Assembly (NCBI GenBank): GCA_027596075.1
Contig: JADGJC010000263.1
Location: 1 to 57,953, forward strand
Origin: Rhizophlyctis rosea
Lineage: Eukaryota > Chytridiomycota > Chytridiomycetes > Rhizophlyctidales > Rhizophlyctidaceae
Reading direction: 5' to 3'
Length of the DNA stretch: 57,953 nucleotides
Positions 1-14,846 of this stretch are shown here, piece after piece (position 1 is the stretch's first letter; every line of letters starts with the position of its first letter). The position numbers and the translations under genes were made by a program. Under the pieces are notes generated by a model. That model saw only the letters and a list, made by a program, of their open reading frames with translations, searched no databases and was not told the origin of the DNA.

Positions 1-3000
1 ATCCACTCTCCTCCCCCTAAAATCCGGATTCAACACATCCTCAACCAAAACCCCCGGCCCACTCTTCAACCCCCCCAACTTCTGCCTCAACATCTCCTGC
101 TTAGCCTGCTGCTGCGCCAAAAGCCGCCTCACAACCGGACTACTAGGCGTCGGCGCCGAACTCGCTAACGAAGAACTACTCTGCGTAGTCGGAGATTGCG
201 GCCCATTCACGGAACTAAACGACCGAATAGAAGACGACGTACTAGCACTTCGATCAATACCCGGTTTCGTTAAGTATCCGCCGTTGAGGGAATCTTCGCG
301 TGTGAGGTTTGTGCTGTTGTTTCGGACAAGATTTGAGCGGGACGAGTTTTCGCGTTCGAGGTTGAAGCTTGCGGATCTTTGGATGCCGTTTCCACCGAGG
401 GAAGAGAGGCTCCCTTCTCTCGTCAACGGACTACCAAGACCGGAACTCCCCACCTCCCCAATCTGCACCGGTTCCGGCAATTCGCCTACACCTCCACCAC
501 CACCACCCTCACCCCCGACACCCCCACCCCACTGCAACCTCGTCAAACTCCCCTCCCTCCCACTCGTCTCACTATCCACACTCTTCCGACTCGCCGTCTC
601 CCCTCCCCCACCACCACCACCACCAACGACCCCCCCACCAACACCATTAACCCCAGCCACCCCATCCTCCAAAACCTCCTCCCCCTCCCTCAAAACCTCC
701 CTCCAAACCCTCTCCAAACCAACCCTCAAAAACCCATTCAACCCCCTCACAACCCTCCCACCAACCCTATGCCCCTCAACCCTCTTCAAAACCCTACACG
801 CCCCCCTCCTCACCTCCCACCGCCCACTAAACAACCCCTGCGCAACCGGGAAAACCCCTCCGGCATTCATAGGCATAAACCCTAACAACTCCGTAACCTG
901 ATCATCAGACGCACTCCCCACCGCATCCCCCAACGCAAAGAATATCCGTACAGCCGTTGCGTCGGATATTCCCGTCGCGGAACGGAGGCGGGATAATACG
1001 TGTCGAACGTCGAAACTCCTCAACGTCCGTCTACGTAACCACCCTTGAAAATCCCGTACAAAGTTCTTATACCCCCGACTCCCGATCCAACCCTCCACCC
1101 GGTTTCGTAACACATATACTTCACGCCGGCGGACTTCGTCGTCGGGGAAGTAAGGTCCAACGCCCAACTCGGCGTAGGCGTACCCGGTGTTTTGGGGCGT
1201 CATGGCGCATTTCGTTGTTCGCTGCGTGTCCATTTCGTAGGAGGCGGTTATGTCGATCAGGTGTTGGACGTAGAGTTGGAGTTTGGAGCGGAGGAAGTTT
1301 TCGTGCATGTGGTCTTTGTGTGAGAGGAGGGTCTGTGATGTTTGTCGTACGGTAATTAGTAACCCGAATGGGCGGGGAAAAGGTTGAGATTGTTGATGGA
1401 AACAGTAGATTGCATAGGGAAGCGGATCCAAAATGAACCCCGCAATCTCCTTAAACACAACACAACATCCCTCCAAAGCAAAACCAAACCCCTCAACCAC
1501 AACCAAAAACAAACAACTCACATCAACAACAAACTCCTGATCCCCCTCCCAAAACCCACCCTTCATCCACTCCCTCTCCCTCTCCTTCTCCCTATCAACC
1601 CTCTCATCCGGAAACTGCTGCACCAGCCTCGGACTAACGGTGATTTTCCCCGTATTGATATTACATAACACGTCCCACCACCCAGGATTCTCCTCAAAGA
1701 CTGGATTCGTCACGCCGGCGATGTAGCCTGGTCTGATATGTAAAAAGGGGTCGAGAGGAAGGAGGTGTAAATAAATGTAGACGGAGGTAAATGTCCGCAA
1801 TGGTCCAACAGGCAAAATACACGTCGAAGCTAAAACCACTCATTCCCCAACCCGCTCTGAAAAGAACCACACAAAAACAACAAAAAATACTCACGCCTCC
1901 AACAACCCCTCCAACCCCGCCAAACTAACATACGGCCAACTCCTCTCCACAAACCCCCTCACCACCGCGCCCCCACCACTCGCCAAACAAATCGCCGCAA
2001 GAACATATCCCGCGACCTCCCCGCTCGGCTTCCCATACCCGAGAAACAGCACTTTCTTTTCCGAAAGGAGAGCATTCAGGAGGAGGATTAGGGGGTGAGT
2101 TTGTGGACCGCTATCTAGATGAGGATGCCAACAGTAGGGGGCGTTGTTATGCCATCGGAGGGAAGGAATGGGAGAGGGTGGAGGGGTTATGCAGGATGAT
2201 GTGGGGAAGGTTGTGAGGAGTTTCGTTACGGTAAACTGTGGATGGTGGAGAGAAGACGCCGAAAAAAAAAAAAAAGGAATTCATGAGGACCAGTCGAATG
2301 CGAAAATACCCCAAAAAAACTAAACCCCGAACCCGCCTCTCCCCACCCCAAACAGCAGCACCACCACCACACACAAAACAAAGACCTCACCTCCCCAACC
2401 TCCTCCGGAAACACCGCCAAAGGAATCCGCATCGGAATCTTAATCCCCTCATAATCAACCTTCGTCTCAAAATACCTCCCATCCTTATTTTTTCCCCTCC
2501 CTCCGCTCCCCTTCGCCCCATCCCCCTCGTCCCCTCCACCACCACCACCCCTCCTCTCAGCCTCCGCAACAACATCCACAAACAAACTCGCGTCGTCGGA
2601 GGATCGTAGGATTGTTTTCTCAACTAACGAGAGCTGCGGCATGCAAGTAAGGTCCATGGCGTTTATGGAGCGGTAGAGGGATGCGAGGATTTCTAGCGTG
2701 GGTGCTAGGAAGAATTTTTCGAGGGAGAGGACTAAGAGGGGCTGTGGTGAAATTTTGATCAATAAAAAAAATTTGAACCGGTGGTGGCGGTGTGGTGGTG
2801 GTAACAAAAAGATACAGCAAGTAACGGAACCAGTACCTTGAAAACATGAACCCATTGATGTCTCGACGCGATCGCCATGGCTTTTACTCTCGCTCCACGC
2901 CTCACACCGGCAATCTGTTTCGTTCTTACTAGGTTCAGAAGATACAGTAATGGTTTGCCTCTATTCGACGGCGGAAATGGTGGTGGCGGCGACGCTGCCA

Positions 3001-4556
3001 TATTTGGGAGCCTATTCAATACTCCCAACCAAAATGTAACTGCTCAACATCATGGCAAACATCGCATACCTATATCCCTGACCTCCCGCCCATCCCGATT
3101 CATGTAATTCAAGAAGAAAATCGCGTCGTCCTCATTATCGAAGCGGAATCCTGCATTGCGTATGGAACGCGGTCAACAATTTTGGCAGCACACAAGCGAA
3201 TAATGCATTCCAAACTCACCAAACGTCCTATCCCCGCCCAAAAATAGACAAACTTCCAGCGGGGCCGGTCGAAAGAAAGTGGTATCAAAAGGAGTTCTAA
3301 TGATTCAAGAACGACATACGTTGTTCAGTAGTTGTACAGGAGCAGGAACATCCTCAGATATCTCTCGGCTTCCACTGTGCATCGAAATTGATCCCTTTGC
3401 CACAACATCCCCTCAGATAGACGAAAATCGCAAGGTGTATCTCTCAATCTGTAGCAAACTTCTCTTTCGTGCTCCAAATTCTCACCCAACCCCCTCCATC
3501 TCTGAACCTTTACCGCAGCCAGAATCGCCAGATAATGTGTCTCAATCCGAAAACTTCCATCTCGCGCTTCAAATTCCATCTTCCCACCACCCTTCCCAAC
3601 CCCCTCCGTCTCACATCGCGCGACCCAGTAACTTACATATCACACAACCTCGACGTCCCATCGTCAGTCCACAGCCCCAACGAAAACTCATCAAAAGACA
3701 AAATCGCCTGCATTGACGCGGTGATGGTCCGCCACGCGTCGGAGGATGTGGAGGGGTTACGTGAGTCGAGTTCGAAGAGGGTTAGGTTTATCATGGGTTT
3801 GGAAGCTAGTTTTTCGTCTTGGTCTGGGAGGGTGTGGAGTTGGGGTTGGGGGTCCTACAATAACGGGATTGTAAGCGACAGGCTACGAATGGAGATTGAA
3901 AGGAGCGTTCCGCCATCCCGCGCCCCGCTCCCAGTCCCCTCCCCCCCAACCTTCAACCAACCCTCAACGCCCTCCCACCACATCATCACCACCCACCCCA
4001 CCACTTTCCCGAACTCCCTCCACTTCGCTCCATCCCTCCACTCCGCTCCATCCCTCCACTCCGCTCCATCCCCCCTTCTTGTTCCTTCAGCCCCGTCGTA
4101 CACGCTACCAGACTGGTGCACGACCGCCAGGCTTCAACGTCGAAATCCACCCTTCTCGCATCCTCTTGGCCTCATCCCGTCCATATGCAGCACGCGTATG
4201 AACCCAATACGTCAAGGAGCAAGAGCGAGCTCTTGTCACTCCAAAACTCACATCACTCGCAATTTTCTGGTTCAAAAAGAACATCGTCCAATCCTCCTCG
4301 CGCAAGTGAGCACCATCGGGAAGCATGAGTTCTGCGAGCATGCTATGGAGGGGGAAAGCGGGCAGTGTGTCAGCGTTCCCAGCTGTCAAAGCATGACACG
4401 GTGGCAGCAAGTGAAGACAGAACAGCCAAAACGAAACACGCACTGCGGGTCTGTCCCCGTCTCCTCCGGATATTGATACGTCAAGCTAGAGCCCTTATCA
4501 ATATCAAACTCTGCGACGAGGATGTGGGCTATGTGTGAGAAAGCTGGTGTTGACAT
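1..4556 (-). CDS. AFI1: Afi1/MesA-type DENN (SPA) polarity protein, 3' end cut by window edge
   Basis: Afi1 docks the small GTPase Arf3 and supports polarised growth and vesicle traffic at the cortex. The first exon (4444-4556) encodes MSTPAFSHIAHILVAEFDID and then a GSSLTYQYP stretch. Exon 4252-4342 carries MLPDGAHLREEDWTMFFLNQ, the hallmark Afi1 N-terminus. Later exons are (about 3040)-2837 with LLNLVRTK and VRRGARVKAM, then 2391-2741 (PLLVLSLEKFF, SINAMDL, YEGIKIPMRIPLAVFPEEVGE), 1895-2235 (THPLILLLNALLSEKKVLFL, ASGGG), 1522-1732 (PGYIAGVTNPVFE, WWDVLCNINTGKI) and 1-1332 (HENFLRSKLQLYVQHLID, then a low-complexity Gly/Ser tail). Donor and acceptor phases agree at each listed core junction. 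The stretch 3040-4251 is unresolved. A likely extra exon is 3637-3854, in phase with exon 2 and bounded by good splice sites. The gene diverges from Med15. Family assignment is strong; exon count in the middle is not. Confidence 0.88.
4021..4074. repeat. 18-bp minisatellite, three copies
   Basis: Three head-to-tail copies of cactccgctccatccctc, with one substitution in the first copy and one in the last. They lie in the unresolved intron region of the Afi1 gene. An open frame across them on the + strand is only a shadow of the repeat. Confidence 0.85.
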
Positions 4557-6166
4557 TTTGAGAGGATGAGGAGCTGCTGGTGACTGGAGGGAGCTGCTGG
4601 TGACTAGAGGGAGGTGTGAGCGGGGTAACGGGGGGGCCCGCCTCTTTTGTGTGGGAGAGTGGGAGAGGAGGGAGAGGGTGGCGGGATAAGCTGTCTACGG
4701 CAGTCTCCAAGTGGATATTATTTCCATGGTTGTTTCTGTCTGGTAGGCCTCTGAGATCGAAGTTGAAGTGGTGGTAACTGTGATAAAGTTGAAAACGAAG
4801 GAGAGTGGGCAGTGGGCAGGGTGCCCAGCCTCGCCGGTGGGACATCAGGAGCGCGATCAGATGCGCTTGCCATGATGCCATTGATGGTATTGATGATTCA
4901 CAATACACCCCTCCCACCCGACTCATGCACGGTTCGATCCAAATTTAACATGAAAACTGGCCCACCGGATCCAGTGAGCCGTGCATGAGTCGGTTGGACC
5001 ATGGGTGCGGCTCCACCCGCTCCACCCTGCCGCCGTGCGATCCTCTGCTCCTGCTTTGAAGTGCTTTCACACACACGGGTACATTCGTATTGCTTTCAGC
5101 ATTTTAAGCATTTGGGATGAAAAGCGATGGTATGAGGCCGGCCATTCGTCTTTTCCAGCACAGCGGCTTTAGTGGATCTGTAAAGGTGAGGTATTTCTTG
5201 ATAGGTTGTATGCATTTTTTCCGCAAAGGAGTACTCCCTTTGCTGTAGCGCATCGGATCAACATCAATTCACGTGCTGTCAATATGTGGCGTGGAGCTTC
5301 TTACGCAGAACGTGAAGCGTGCTGGACTTTCCGAAAAACGTAATGTGCTTTTGCACCCAGGAAGAAGGATTCATAGAGTATAATCAGTGTTCGTAAGGCC
5401 GTGCTGCTTGGCTCGGTCTGGGCATGTGGATAGAGCGTTGGTGATGATGGGGTGAAGTGGGAGAGGGAACGGAATGAGGAAAGGGAAGTAGGGAATGTAA
5501 TGTGGGGGGAGTGGCATGGAAAAGAGTGGTGGTAATGTTGTTTCCGTGGAGAGGAAGCCAAACGGCTTGATATTCATAGTTCACAAAGCATGGAGGATTT
5601 GGAGTTGTTAATAAGGAAGCTGATTCCAGTCGAAACCGCTTTTGGCATCGGACACGAAATTCCTTAGCGTTTTTTGCCAGCAATGTGTATCCGTGATTTT
5701 TGGATGGTCTTAGAAATAAAAGTTGGGGTGAATGATCCCATTTATTGTGTGAAAGGCTTGCACAATATACCAACGGACCAGTCTTTCAAGTTTCATGTCC
5801 ATAATAAGCATCGGTAAACTGTTGTGTCTTTATTGTGGAAAATATTTAATGGAGCAGAGCGATGACATCCTTTGAGTCATTCCGCAGCTCAAGGTCGCGA
5901 CTGGGTCGCGACTTGCAAATCCGCAGACAAGACCACCTACTTACACCCGACTTTCCAGGCTTCCCACGCTTTACCCTCTGTCCACGGCGCCATCCGCACC
6001 ATCCTTCTCTGACGCTTCTCGGATAGCATACCAACAATATACCCATCAACGTGTTTCCAATAGCCATATTACCCACTCACATACTTCACATTCACAAAGG
6101 TAGTCCCAAATTCTTGGCGGTTTTCGACACGACGTACTGACAGCGACCTTTTACTCTCTCCAAAAG
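4557..6166. other. Divergent intergenic region Afi1 / Med15
   Basis: This 1.6 kb stretch separates the two divergent start codons, so it must hold both promoters. It contains a near-perfect 20-bp direct duplication around 4570-4612 (gctgctggtgact twice) and the inverted repeat listed separately. Short open frames on both strands (for example 5384-5773 on the minus strand) match nothing I recognise and lack a coding look. I see no convincing TATA box close to either start. Confidence 0.6.
4918..4993. repeat. Inverted repeat, 15-bp perfect arms
   Basis: The left arm ccgactcatgcacgg (4918-4932) is the exact reverse complement of ccgtgcatgagtcgg (4979-4993), with a 46-nt loop. The left arm runs into ggttcgatcc, which resembles a tRNA B box, but no tRNA stem can be folded around it. 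It could be a hairpin, a small mobile-element remnant, or a binding site pair. Confidence 0.7.
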
Positions 6167-9100
6167 ATGCAAAACAATATCAATTTAGCCAACCTGACCC
6201 CTCAGCAAATTCAAGCAATACTGGAGATGCGGCGGCAGCAACAACAGCAACAGCCCCACCAAGCACAACCACAGCAACAGCAACCACAGCCACAGCAAGG
6301 GCAATTTCAGTTACCCGCGGGAATGACGGTTGCACAGCTGCAACAGTTGCGGCAACAGCAGCAGCAACAGGTACTTCAAAAGCCTCGTTCTTTATGCACC
6401 CTTGTGAAAGTTCTATGTTCTCTGCCGCGGCTGACGACCGAACCAGAACCAGAACCAGAATTACGGCCAGGGTCTAAATCTAAACCAACAGCAGCTAGCG
6501 GCCCTCATGCAACAGCAACAACAACAACAGCAGCAGCAGCAGTACCGCGGCGCCATGCCACCATCACAAATGGGCGCCGTCTCCACTGCACAACAGGCTG
6601 CAACGCACGCTGCACATGTCAGACCACAAAATGAAAAGAATGTTGCCCCTCAGGAGCGGATGTCGGTTGTACAACGGATGTGAGTTATCCTCCAAACCCA
6701 ATGTGCTGTTACGTCTTTCTCGCAATCGCACCACTCACACGCTCGACATACAGTGCGAATGAAATACGAATATACTATCAAGAAGATCCAACGAAAGCGA
6801 AACCGGATAATGACTTGAACAACCTCGCGCAAAAAGTTGAAGAAGAATGTTTCAATCGGACGACAACAAGAGTATGTGCTGTGATTGTGGTTGGGAGATG
6901 GTGCTCAGGATGCTGATAGGAATCTAGGAAGCGTATTTGCAAGAATGCCAACTGAAGTTGAGTGCGATCAAGAGCAAAACATTACGTAAGTGTAGGGATG
7001 AAGATACAACAAATGTGAAGGCGTGCTGATATCATATTTTCGTAGAGAAACAGCAAGAAAGGCAGAATGCGGGACAAGCTAGCTCGGTCGCAATGGGAGG
7101 GCCACAAGTAGCTCGCGGGCCCGCAATGCCATTCCAACCGCAACCCACGCAAGCCGCGCAAGGAGTCGGCCGACCACAGTTGATGAACATGAATATCGGT
7201 CAACATATTCCCGGCCAGCCTGCAGGGGCCCAAGCGAATCCAAATCGTCCGCCTCAACAGCAAGGACTGCCGCCGGGACAGCCCGCCCGTCCTCCAACAC
7301 AGGCGAACATCATCGACAGGCTAATCAGTATGCCCGACCACCAGATCGTTACGCTCTTGCAGGCGAGAGGACAGCCGCCCGACCAGCAACGGGACGTCCT
7401 GCAACGCGTGCAACAGGCACGGGCGGCACGAGCGGCCATGAACAAGGGTCAGCCGGCAGGGAGTATGGCCATGCAGTCGCAGTCGTACGGCGCGCCCGCT
7501 ACCTCAATCCCAATGCCGCCACAAATGGCTCAGCCGCTGCGCCCACAACAGCAGCAGCCGCGACCGGGTTTCAACACTCAGATTGCTCCTCAGAATGTTG
7601 CGCAAAGGCCGGCTGTGCGACCACAAGCGGGTGCATTGGTAGGGTCAGTCGCAGGCCCTGGTGCCAATCTCGGTCGACCGAATGGAGTGGGTGCTATGAA
7701 TGGGGTGGGCCGGCCAGCGCCCAATGCGGCCAACGGAGCGCCTGGTGCGGTGGGTGGGTCAGCTCGGCCGGTTGCGCCCAATTTGGCACGCCCTGGGATG
7801 CCTGGTAGGTTTTCGGTCCTTTATGAAAGTTTCCCAATGCCGGAAACTGAGAACTGCATGGTCCACTTCAGATCCAATTCAGCAACAGCAGCAGCTCGTG
7901 GACTTCAAACAGAAGGTGCGTGTTGAGTTGATATCCAGAACCCCTACTTGGCGCTGAGTTTGCGTTTCTGTATTCAGGTGGTCGAGATGTTCGGCAGGAT
8001 CCGGACCGAAATACAGAACTTCAACGCGACCGATCAAGAGAAAGGACCCCTCATAGTATGGCTTGAAGTTTTTAATGATTCTCTGTAAGCAATAACTAAC
8101 AATGCATCATCAGAGCGCGACGCAAACAATCATGAGCAAGGCGAATACCGTCTTTCAGGAATATAAGGGTGGGGACATGGCGCCATTGATGGAGACGATC
8201 AAGGGGCTCCTACAGCAACATAACGTTATCAAGCAACAATGGAAAGCCCGTCTCGACGCTCAGAGGGCTGCCCCTCCTGCGCCTGTGCCTGCTCAAGGGC
8301 CTACCGTGACGTCCGCAATGCAGCCCGCTGTACGGCCAGCTGGCCCAGCACCAGTCGGTCCGCCCGCCCCATCCGCCGCAATGCCACCCGTGGTTTCGGC
8401 TGCACCCATGAAACAACCTCAAGTTCGGCCGCCGACGTCCATGGCACAAATGGGAGGACCGATGCCCCGGATGGTCAATCAAGCAGAGGCTATGAAGGCC
8501 ACGCAGCCCGTTGTTTCAATGCCACCACAATCAATTGTGCAACCTCCTGCGCCATCGGCTGCATTCAATGCACCCACCCCACAGCCAGCGCTCCCCGCCG
8601 CAACACCTCCGACGCAGATCACTCCTCCCGCCCCCGCGCTCCATCCAATCGCCGCCCCGGCACCGACCCCAATCCGCCCCACCGCACAACAACCACCCAC
8701 CCAACTCCCCGCTCAACCCCGCCCGCCCTTCCTCCCACACCCGCTCCCCCCGCCGCAATCCAAGAAACCGGGCTCCCAAGAAGCGCAGGAAAACATGCAG
8801 CAGCTGCACCGCGAGCTCGGGGACGATAAGGAAGTGACGCGGGCGGTGCTGAGGAGAGAGTTTGCGCATTTTGGGAGGAGCGAGATGGGGGAGTTTGGGT
8901 GGGTCGGCGGGTTGGGATTGTTTAAGAATGTTTACAGTGAGTTTTTGGAGGTTGGAGAGGAGGAGAGGAGGGTGAGTCCGGAGGAGGTTGAGGAAATGAG
9001 GTTGGGTGAGTGTCTTCTCTCTGTTCGGCTTGTTTGCGATATTCCGTCCTGTTCAGGATCACGATCGATTGACTGTTATATCTCGTTTTACAGCGGACAT

Positions 9101-9821
9101 ACTTGCCCTCTTCGGAGACGACCACGTCACGCCTTCTTCTCCTACAACCGAGCCGACGATTACTCTCGAACCGATTCTCACGCTCCCTGGTACCGCGTCG
9201 CCGTCTACGTCGTCTTTGAAACGGAAAGCGGACGACGAGCAAGGGCCGGAGACACCGCGGGTGGAGGAACGGGGCACGGATGGGTCCGTGCCACGGTTGG
9301 AGGGTGGTGTGGGGACGTCGAAGAAGCGGAAGGCGGAGGATGAGGCGGAAGGGGAGGGTGCGGTTCCGGCTTTGGCGAGTAAGAAGTTTAAGGCGGAGGA
9401 AGGGGAGAAGAGTGGTGCTGACGAGACAATCATTGTTGCCGGCTCGGAGGGCGCGGGGATGGATGTTGGTATCACGGCGGGAACGAAGAAAGCCTTGATG
9501 GCGGATTGCGAGTACGTGCAGACTCGTTTCGGATGCACGGTGACGGTCCTTTCGGACGCGACGTTTGATGTTGTGCCGGTGGAGGGGATTGAGGGTCTTG
9601 GAGATGATGAGGGGGTGAGGGTCACGGTTGGGAAGGAGGGTGTTGTGGTGCAGTTTCGGGTTGGGAGTGTGGGGAAGTATGGTGGTGGTGGGAATGTGAG
9701 GTGGGGATTTGTGAAGGGGGATAGGGAGCTCAGGGAGAGGATCGGGGACGCTGTGGGGGAGGGGGATGGAGGAGTGGTGAGGAGGGTTGCGGAGAGGATT
9801 GGGGAGGTTGGTGGGTGGTAG
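6167..9821 (+). CDS. MED15: Mediator complex subunit 15, KIX-domain Q/P-rich coactivator
   Basis: Med15 sits in the Mediator tail and binds transcription activators through its KIX domain. Nine exons join in phase: 6167-6370, 6471-6679, 6754-6871, 6928-6985, 7046-7804, 7872-7915, 7978-8055, 8114-9005 and 9094-9821, giving 1029 aa. The first exon has LANLTPQQIQAIL followed by long glutamine runs. Exons 2-4 give the KIX core: VQRIANEIRIYYQ, LNNLAQKVEEECF, then TTTREAYLQECQLKLSAI, which matches the three-helix pattern of Med15 KIX domains (compare FEEKIY...SQSDYL in plant MED15). The middle is Gln/Pro/Ala rich. The C-terminal part has basic KRKADD and KKRKAED stretches and ends in a compact region, ALMADCEYVQTRFGCTVTVL. 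The TAG stop is well placed. Assignment rests on KIX plus overall architecture; I did not identify a C-terminal domain by name. Confidence 0.85.
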
Positions 9822-11855
9822 TTGGTGGGTGGTAGGGGTCGGTCATCGTGGTGGGTGTTATGGTTGAAGCACGCCAAGTGCTCTTTCTTGCATTGCATGA
9901 AGTTCGTATAATGCTTTCAATCAAAAGCTGTACGTTCTGTTCTGCGTTCTTCAAGCGCCCCCATCGGCCTACTTCACAGAAAACTGGATGTCCAAGGGGC
10001 GTTCTTCTGTGTAATGGTCTTTCTAAGTGCATATCATCGCATGCCAATTGAGTGTTCGATGTAGAACGATGATATACCTCGCAAAGGGAATCCAACTGAA
10101 GCGCCTCAATGAGTCGGATTCCGCGGAAATTGGTCAGCCGAAAAAAAAATCAGTTGGATCGCTTGCCACATGCTATCAAGTCGATTGTAACTTGGCAATC
10201 GAACATAACCTCTCGCGGCCAATCATTGAGTTCTCTCCTGCCATGCATGACCCTGCAGTACCTGGTGTTGGTATTTGGCGTTTCCCCTTACCAATTCCAG
10301 ACAAGCCGAAAAGTAAGAGGAGCTCGAAAACCTTCATGCTGAAAGTGGATGATGTTCAATCCACTATCATGAACAGATATCATCATGCCAATTTGAGGCA
10401 CCTATGCAAGTCCTCTCGAATCATGATAGTATCTGGCGGATAGAGTCCACCTGATCTGAGACCCCGCACAATGACATTGTGCAAGTCTTTTCAAACTCAA
10501 CAACGAACTTCGTCATGGCGCAAAAAGCAAGTATTCGCAGGGGCTTCGGAACCCAAGAAGGTTGACACAATGACTTGTGAGAGCGCCTCGATGTAATCTG
10601 GGTCCCATTGGTACATCTGTCAACTGTGAATAGTTGGATGGGTGTGCTTTGTTTTGAGCATGAAGCCATGATTGCCGCCCTCTACATGCTACAGGACTTA
10701 CAAGTTATCTTTACGTCAAGACAGTGCGAAATTGACTGTCAAGAACTTGCCCATGCTGACACTGGATTGAACCCGCTCATAGTCTCCTCCCTTGGGCAAA
10801 GAGGGCAAAGGACGACCATGCATTCTCCGATTGATTGTCCATGCATAGAGCAAACGATTTCAGAAAGTGATATCACCCAAAACGTATCAGCTTCCGAAGA
10901 GGATTATCAATTCAATAAAAACTGTTGAAAGAAATAGATTGCCCGTAGACGTATGCGGCGCATGTCACCAATAAACCTTCGGAAATGACTTTTCACCTTT
11001 TGCGGCGAAAAAAACGGGCTTACCATCCGTTGGAAGGACGCGAACGTTGCAATAACATTGCAAGACCATATCATGGTACATGTGCTCATCAGTCATTCCT
11101 TACACGCTTTGGAAGTTCACGACTGTTTTCGCACTAACAGGCATAGCATCATTGCAGAAGAATACAATGTATCATGTAGAACATGAGACTTTACAGGAGG
11201 AAGTGCAATGAATTACGAATTCTGCAAGTCCGCTGGGTACTCTGGCTTTACGCTGCGGTAACTTTTTTGGACGAGGGGTTTCTTAATCATTCCATCCGGT
11301 TTCCAATCTACTCGCAATGATCATTCCTCTCACACAAGCTCGGACTCGGCCTGCTCAGTGATTGCTGGCTGAATTTGCAGGGGAGAAGTGCAGAGATGCT
11401 CATGGCAATTGAAGCGTTTGCAAGATTTTGACTGTTGTACTGCATTGCTGTGCTGTAGTATTGATATGGGACAAACGCTATTCTCAATGGCCCGGCTGTT
11501 TCCACGCTGCAGCTGATGTGAACCCTTATGTTGGTAGCTTTTGACTGCACCTCCCAATGCGCCACAAGCTCCACGAGTTGGGGTTTCGTAGCCAAAATAG
11601 CAACTGGCCGCTCGCTCGCTTGCGCTTGGCCCGTCTAACTCGCGTCTAACTTTGTCCCAATTCACATGTCAAACGTCTAATCGTTCCCACGCTGCCTCTC
11701 TCTCTCTTCCATTTGACACCTGCAGATTATAGTCGCGAAGCATCCAACGTGTTGCGCACATCACATCACTTTTTGTATCGCTATCTTTACACACAGTTCC
11801 TCCCGAAACGTAGCACAGCAAAGTCCACAGTCGAATATCAAGGAAACCCAGCACT
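9822..11855. other. Intergenic region Med15 / RNF121
   Basis: Two kilobases without a gene I can support. Open frames such as 10027-10443 (+) and 11330-11665 (-) are short, show no domain, and have no matching splice partners. The RNF121 promoter must be in its right half; a CT-rich run at 11691-11711 lies about 145 bp upstream of that start. Confidence 0.6.
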
Positions 11856-13732
<1,877 letters not shown>

Positions 13733-14104
13733 TTGTCGATGGGGCAAGAGGGGCAAGAGGGGAGGGGGTGCGGTGGGAGATTCAGGTGGTGTTTTGAGAT
13801 TCGTTTTGCATAATTTATTGCAGTAAACGTGGTTGTAGATTTGTAATTTTTAGATTTGATTTGGATTAGTATAGTAGTAGTAATGGGCTTGTGGGTAATA
13901 TGAGATTGGTGTAGACTCTGATAGAATGTTTTGCATTGGGAGATGACCGGTTTCGTTTGGCTGTTTGGGAAGAATGTCCTCAATACTTTTAAAGTGGCAA
14001 GGACTCTGGGTTGACGTTGGGAAGCTCTTTTTTCTGACATCTCAATCTATCCATCTGTTGACGTTCAATTCGGTCATCGAGCCTTGTAAGGAAGAAAAGG
14101 GGAA

Positions 14105-14846
14105 TTGTCTTCCCATTCAATAAGTGCAGCTGAACGGGTGAGGCGACAACAATGGAAGAAAAGAAAACACGATATCAAGCAAACAATCAAAAAATGTTTT
14201 TGTACAACTGCATGTACCTCGGGTTGGCAGTGTCAATACAGTGATGAAACCTCACTCCATGAAACTAATGAATGCCCGAAACGTTGAGACTCATGAGTAC
14301 TTCATTCAAATGACAGTGGTGTTTTGTTATGAGAAGTGGTGCGCCTCCCTTGTCTGGAAAGTGCAAAGGGATGTCTCTCACAGAGGGGTTCATATCGAAA
14401 AGGAACAGCGACACAGTACCGAGGATCCGGTTCCCAATTGCACTTCTTTCATGCTGTCGGTGCATCTTGGATTTGATGAAGTACACTTAGCGATTATGAA
14501 GGTGGATATGCCGGTGCATCTGCAGACTTGCGATCTTGCGCAAACGTCCTGTCCGTTTTCGGAGGTGAAGGGGATTCAAGGGGTTCCATTATGCGCGTTC
14601 AGGAGCAGCAGAAGGGAGTGTAGGATGCATGCTCAGCAATGTCGGTATGCGGTTGTAGTTCCCGTTGTAGAAGCATTTCGATCGGAATTGGATAGACTTC
14701 GTGGGGAAGTGATGGCTTTGCGGGATGGGAAGTCTGAGTAGCAGAGTATGTTGGAGAGCTTGCGGAGAGAGTTGGATGGATTTCGGGTGCAGACGGACAT
14801 GTTGGTGACAAAGTTGAGGGTGTTGGAGGGGCGGACCAGCAAGTGA
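14105..14846 (+). pseudogene. TRAF-type zinc-finger / coiled-coil gene relic
   Basis: The first frame (from 14105) ends SGWQCQYSDETSLHETNECP and stops at 14285-14287. This resembles the C..GC.W......L..H...CP pattern of TRAF-type zinc fingers. Another frame resumes at about 14500 with MPVHLQTCDLAQTSCPFSEV and RECRMHAQQCRYAV, again H-x3-C and CPF as in TRAF fingers. It runs into a heptad-like helix (FRSELDRLRGEVMALRDG), meets TAG at 14739-14741, and continues in the same frame as MLESLRRELDGFRVQTDMLV before TGA. No RING was found upstream. A frame change plus an in-frame stop argue for a decayed gene; an unmodelled intron could explain the first break but not the TAG. Function is inferred from pattern only. 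Confidence 0.5.

Noticed and set aside
284..901. 205-codon proline-rich + strand frame
   Set aside because: It is antisense to the long last exon of Afi1; the Pro/Ser richness is the shadow of Gly-rich coding on the minus strand.
3469..4476. 335-codon + strand frame
   Set aside because: It runs antisense to Afi1 exons and through the 18-bp minisatellite; the recognisable protein is on the minus strand.
4925..4945. ggttcgatcc as a tRNA B box
   Set aside because: The T stem does not pair and no acceptor or anticodon arm fits upstream.
9059..9898. 279-codon minus frame opposite the end of Med15
   Set aside because: Composition mirrors the Gly/Val/Asp-rich Med15 exon; no domain, and the Med15 model is in phase.
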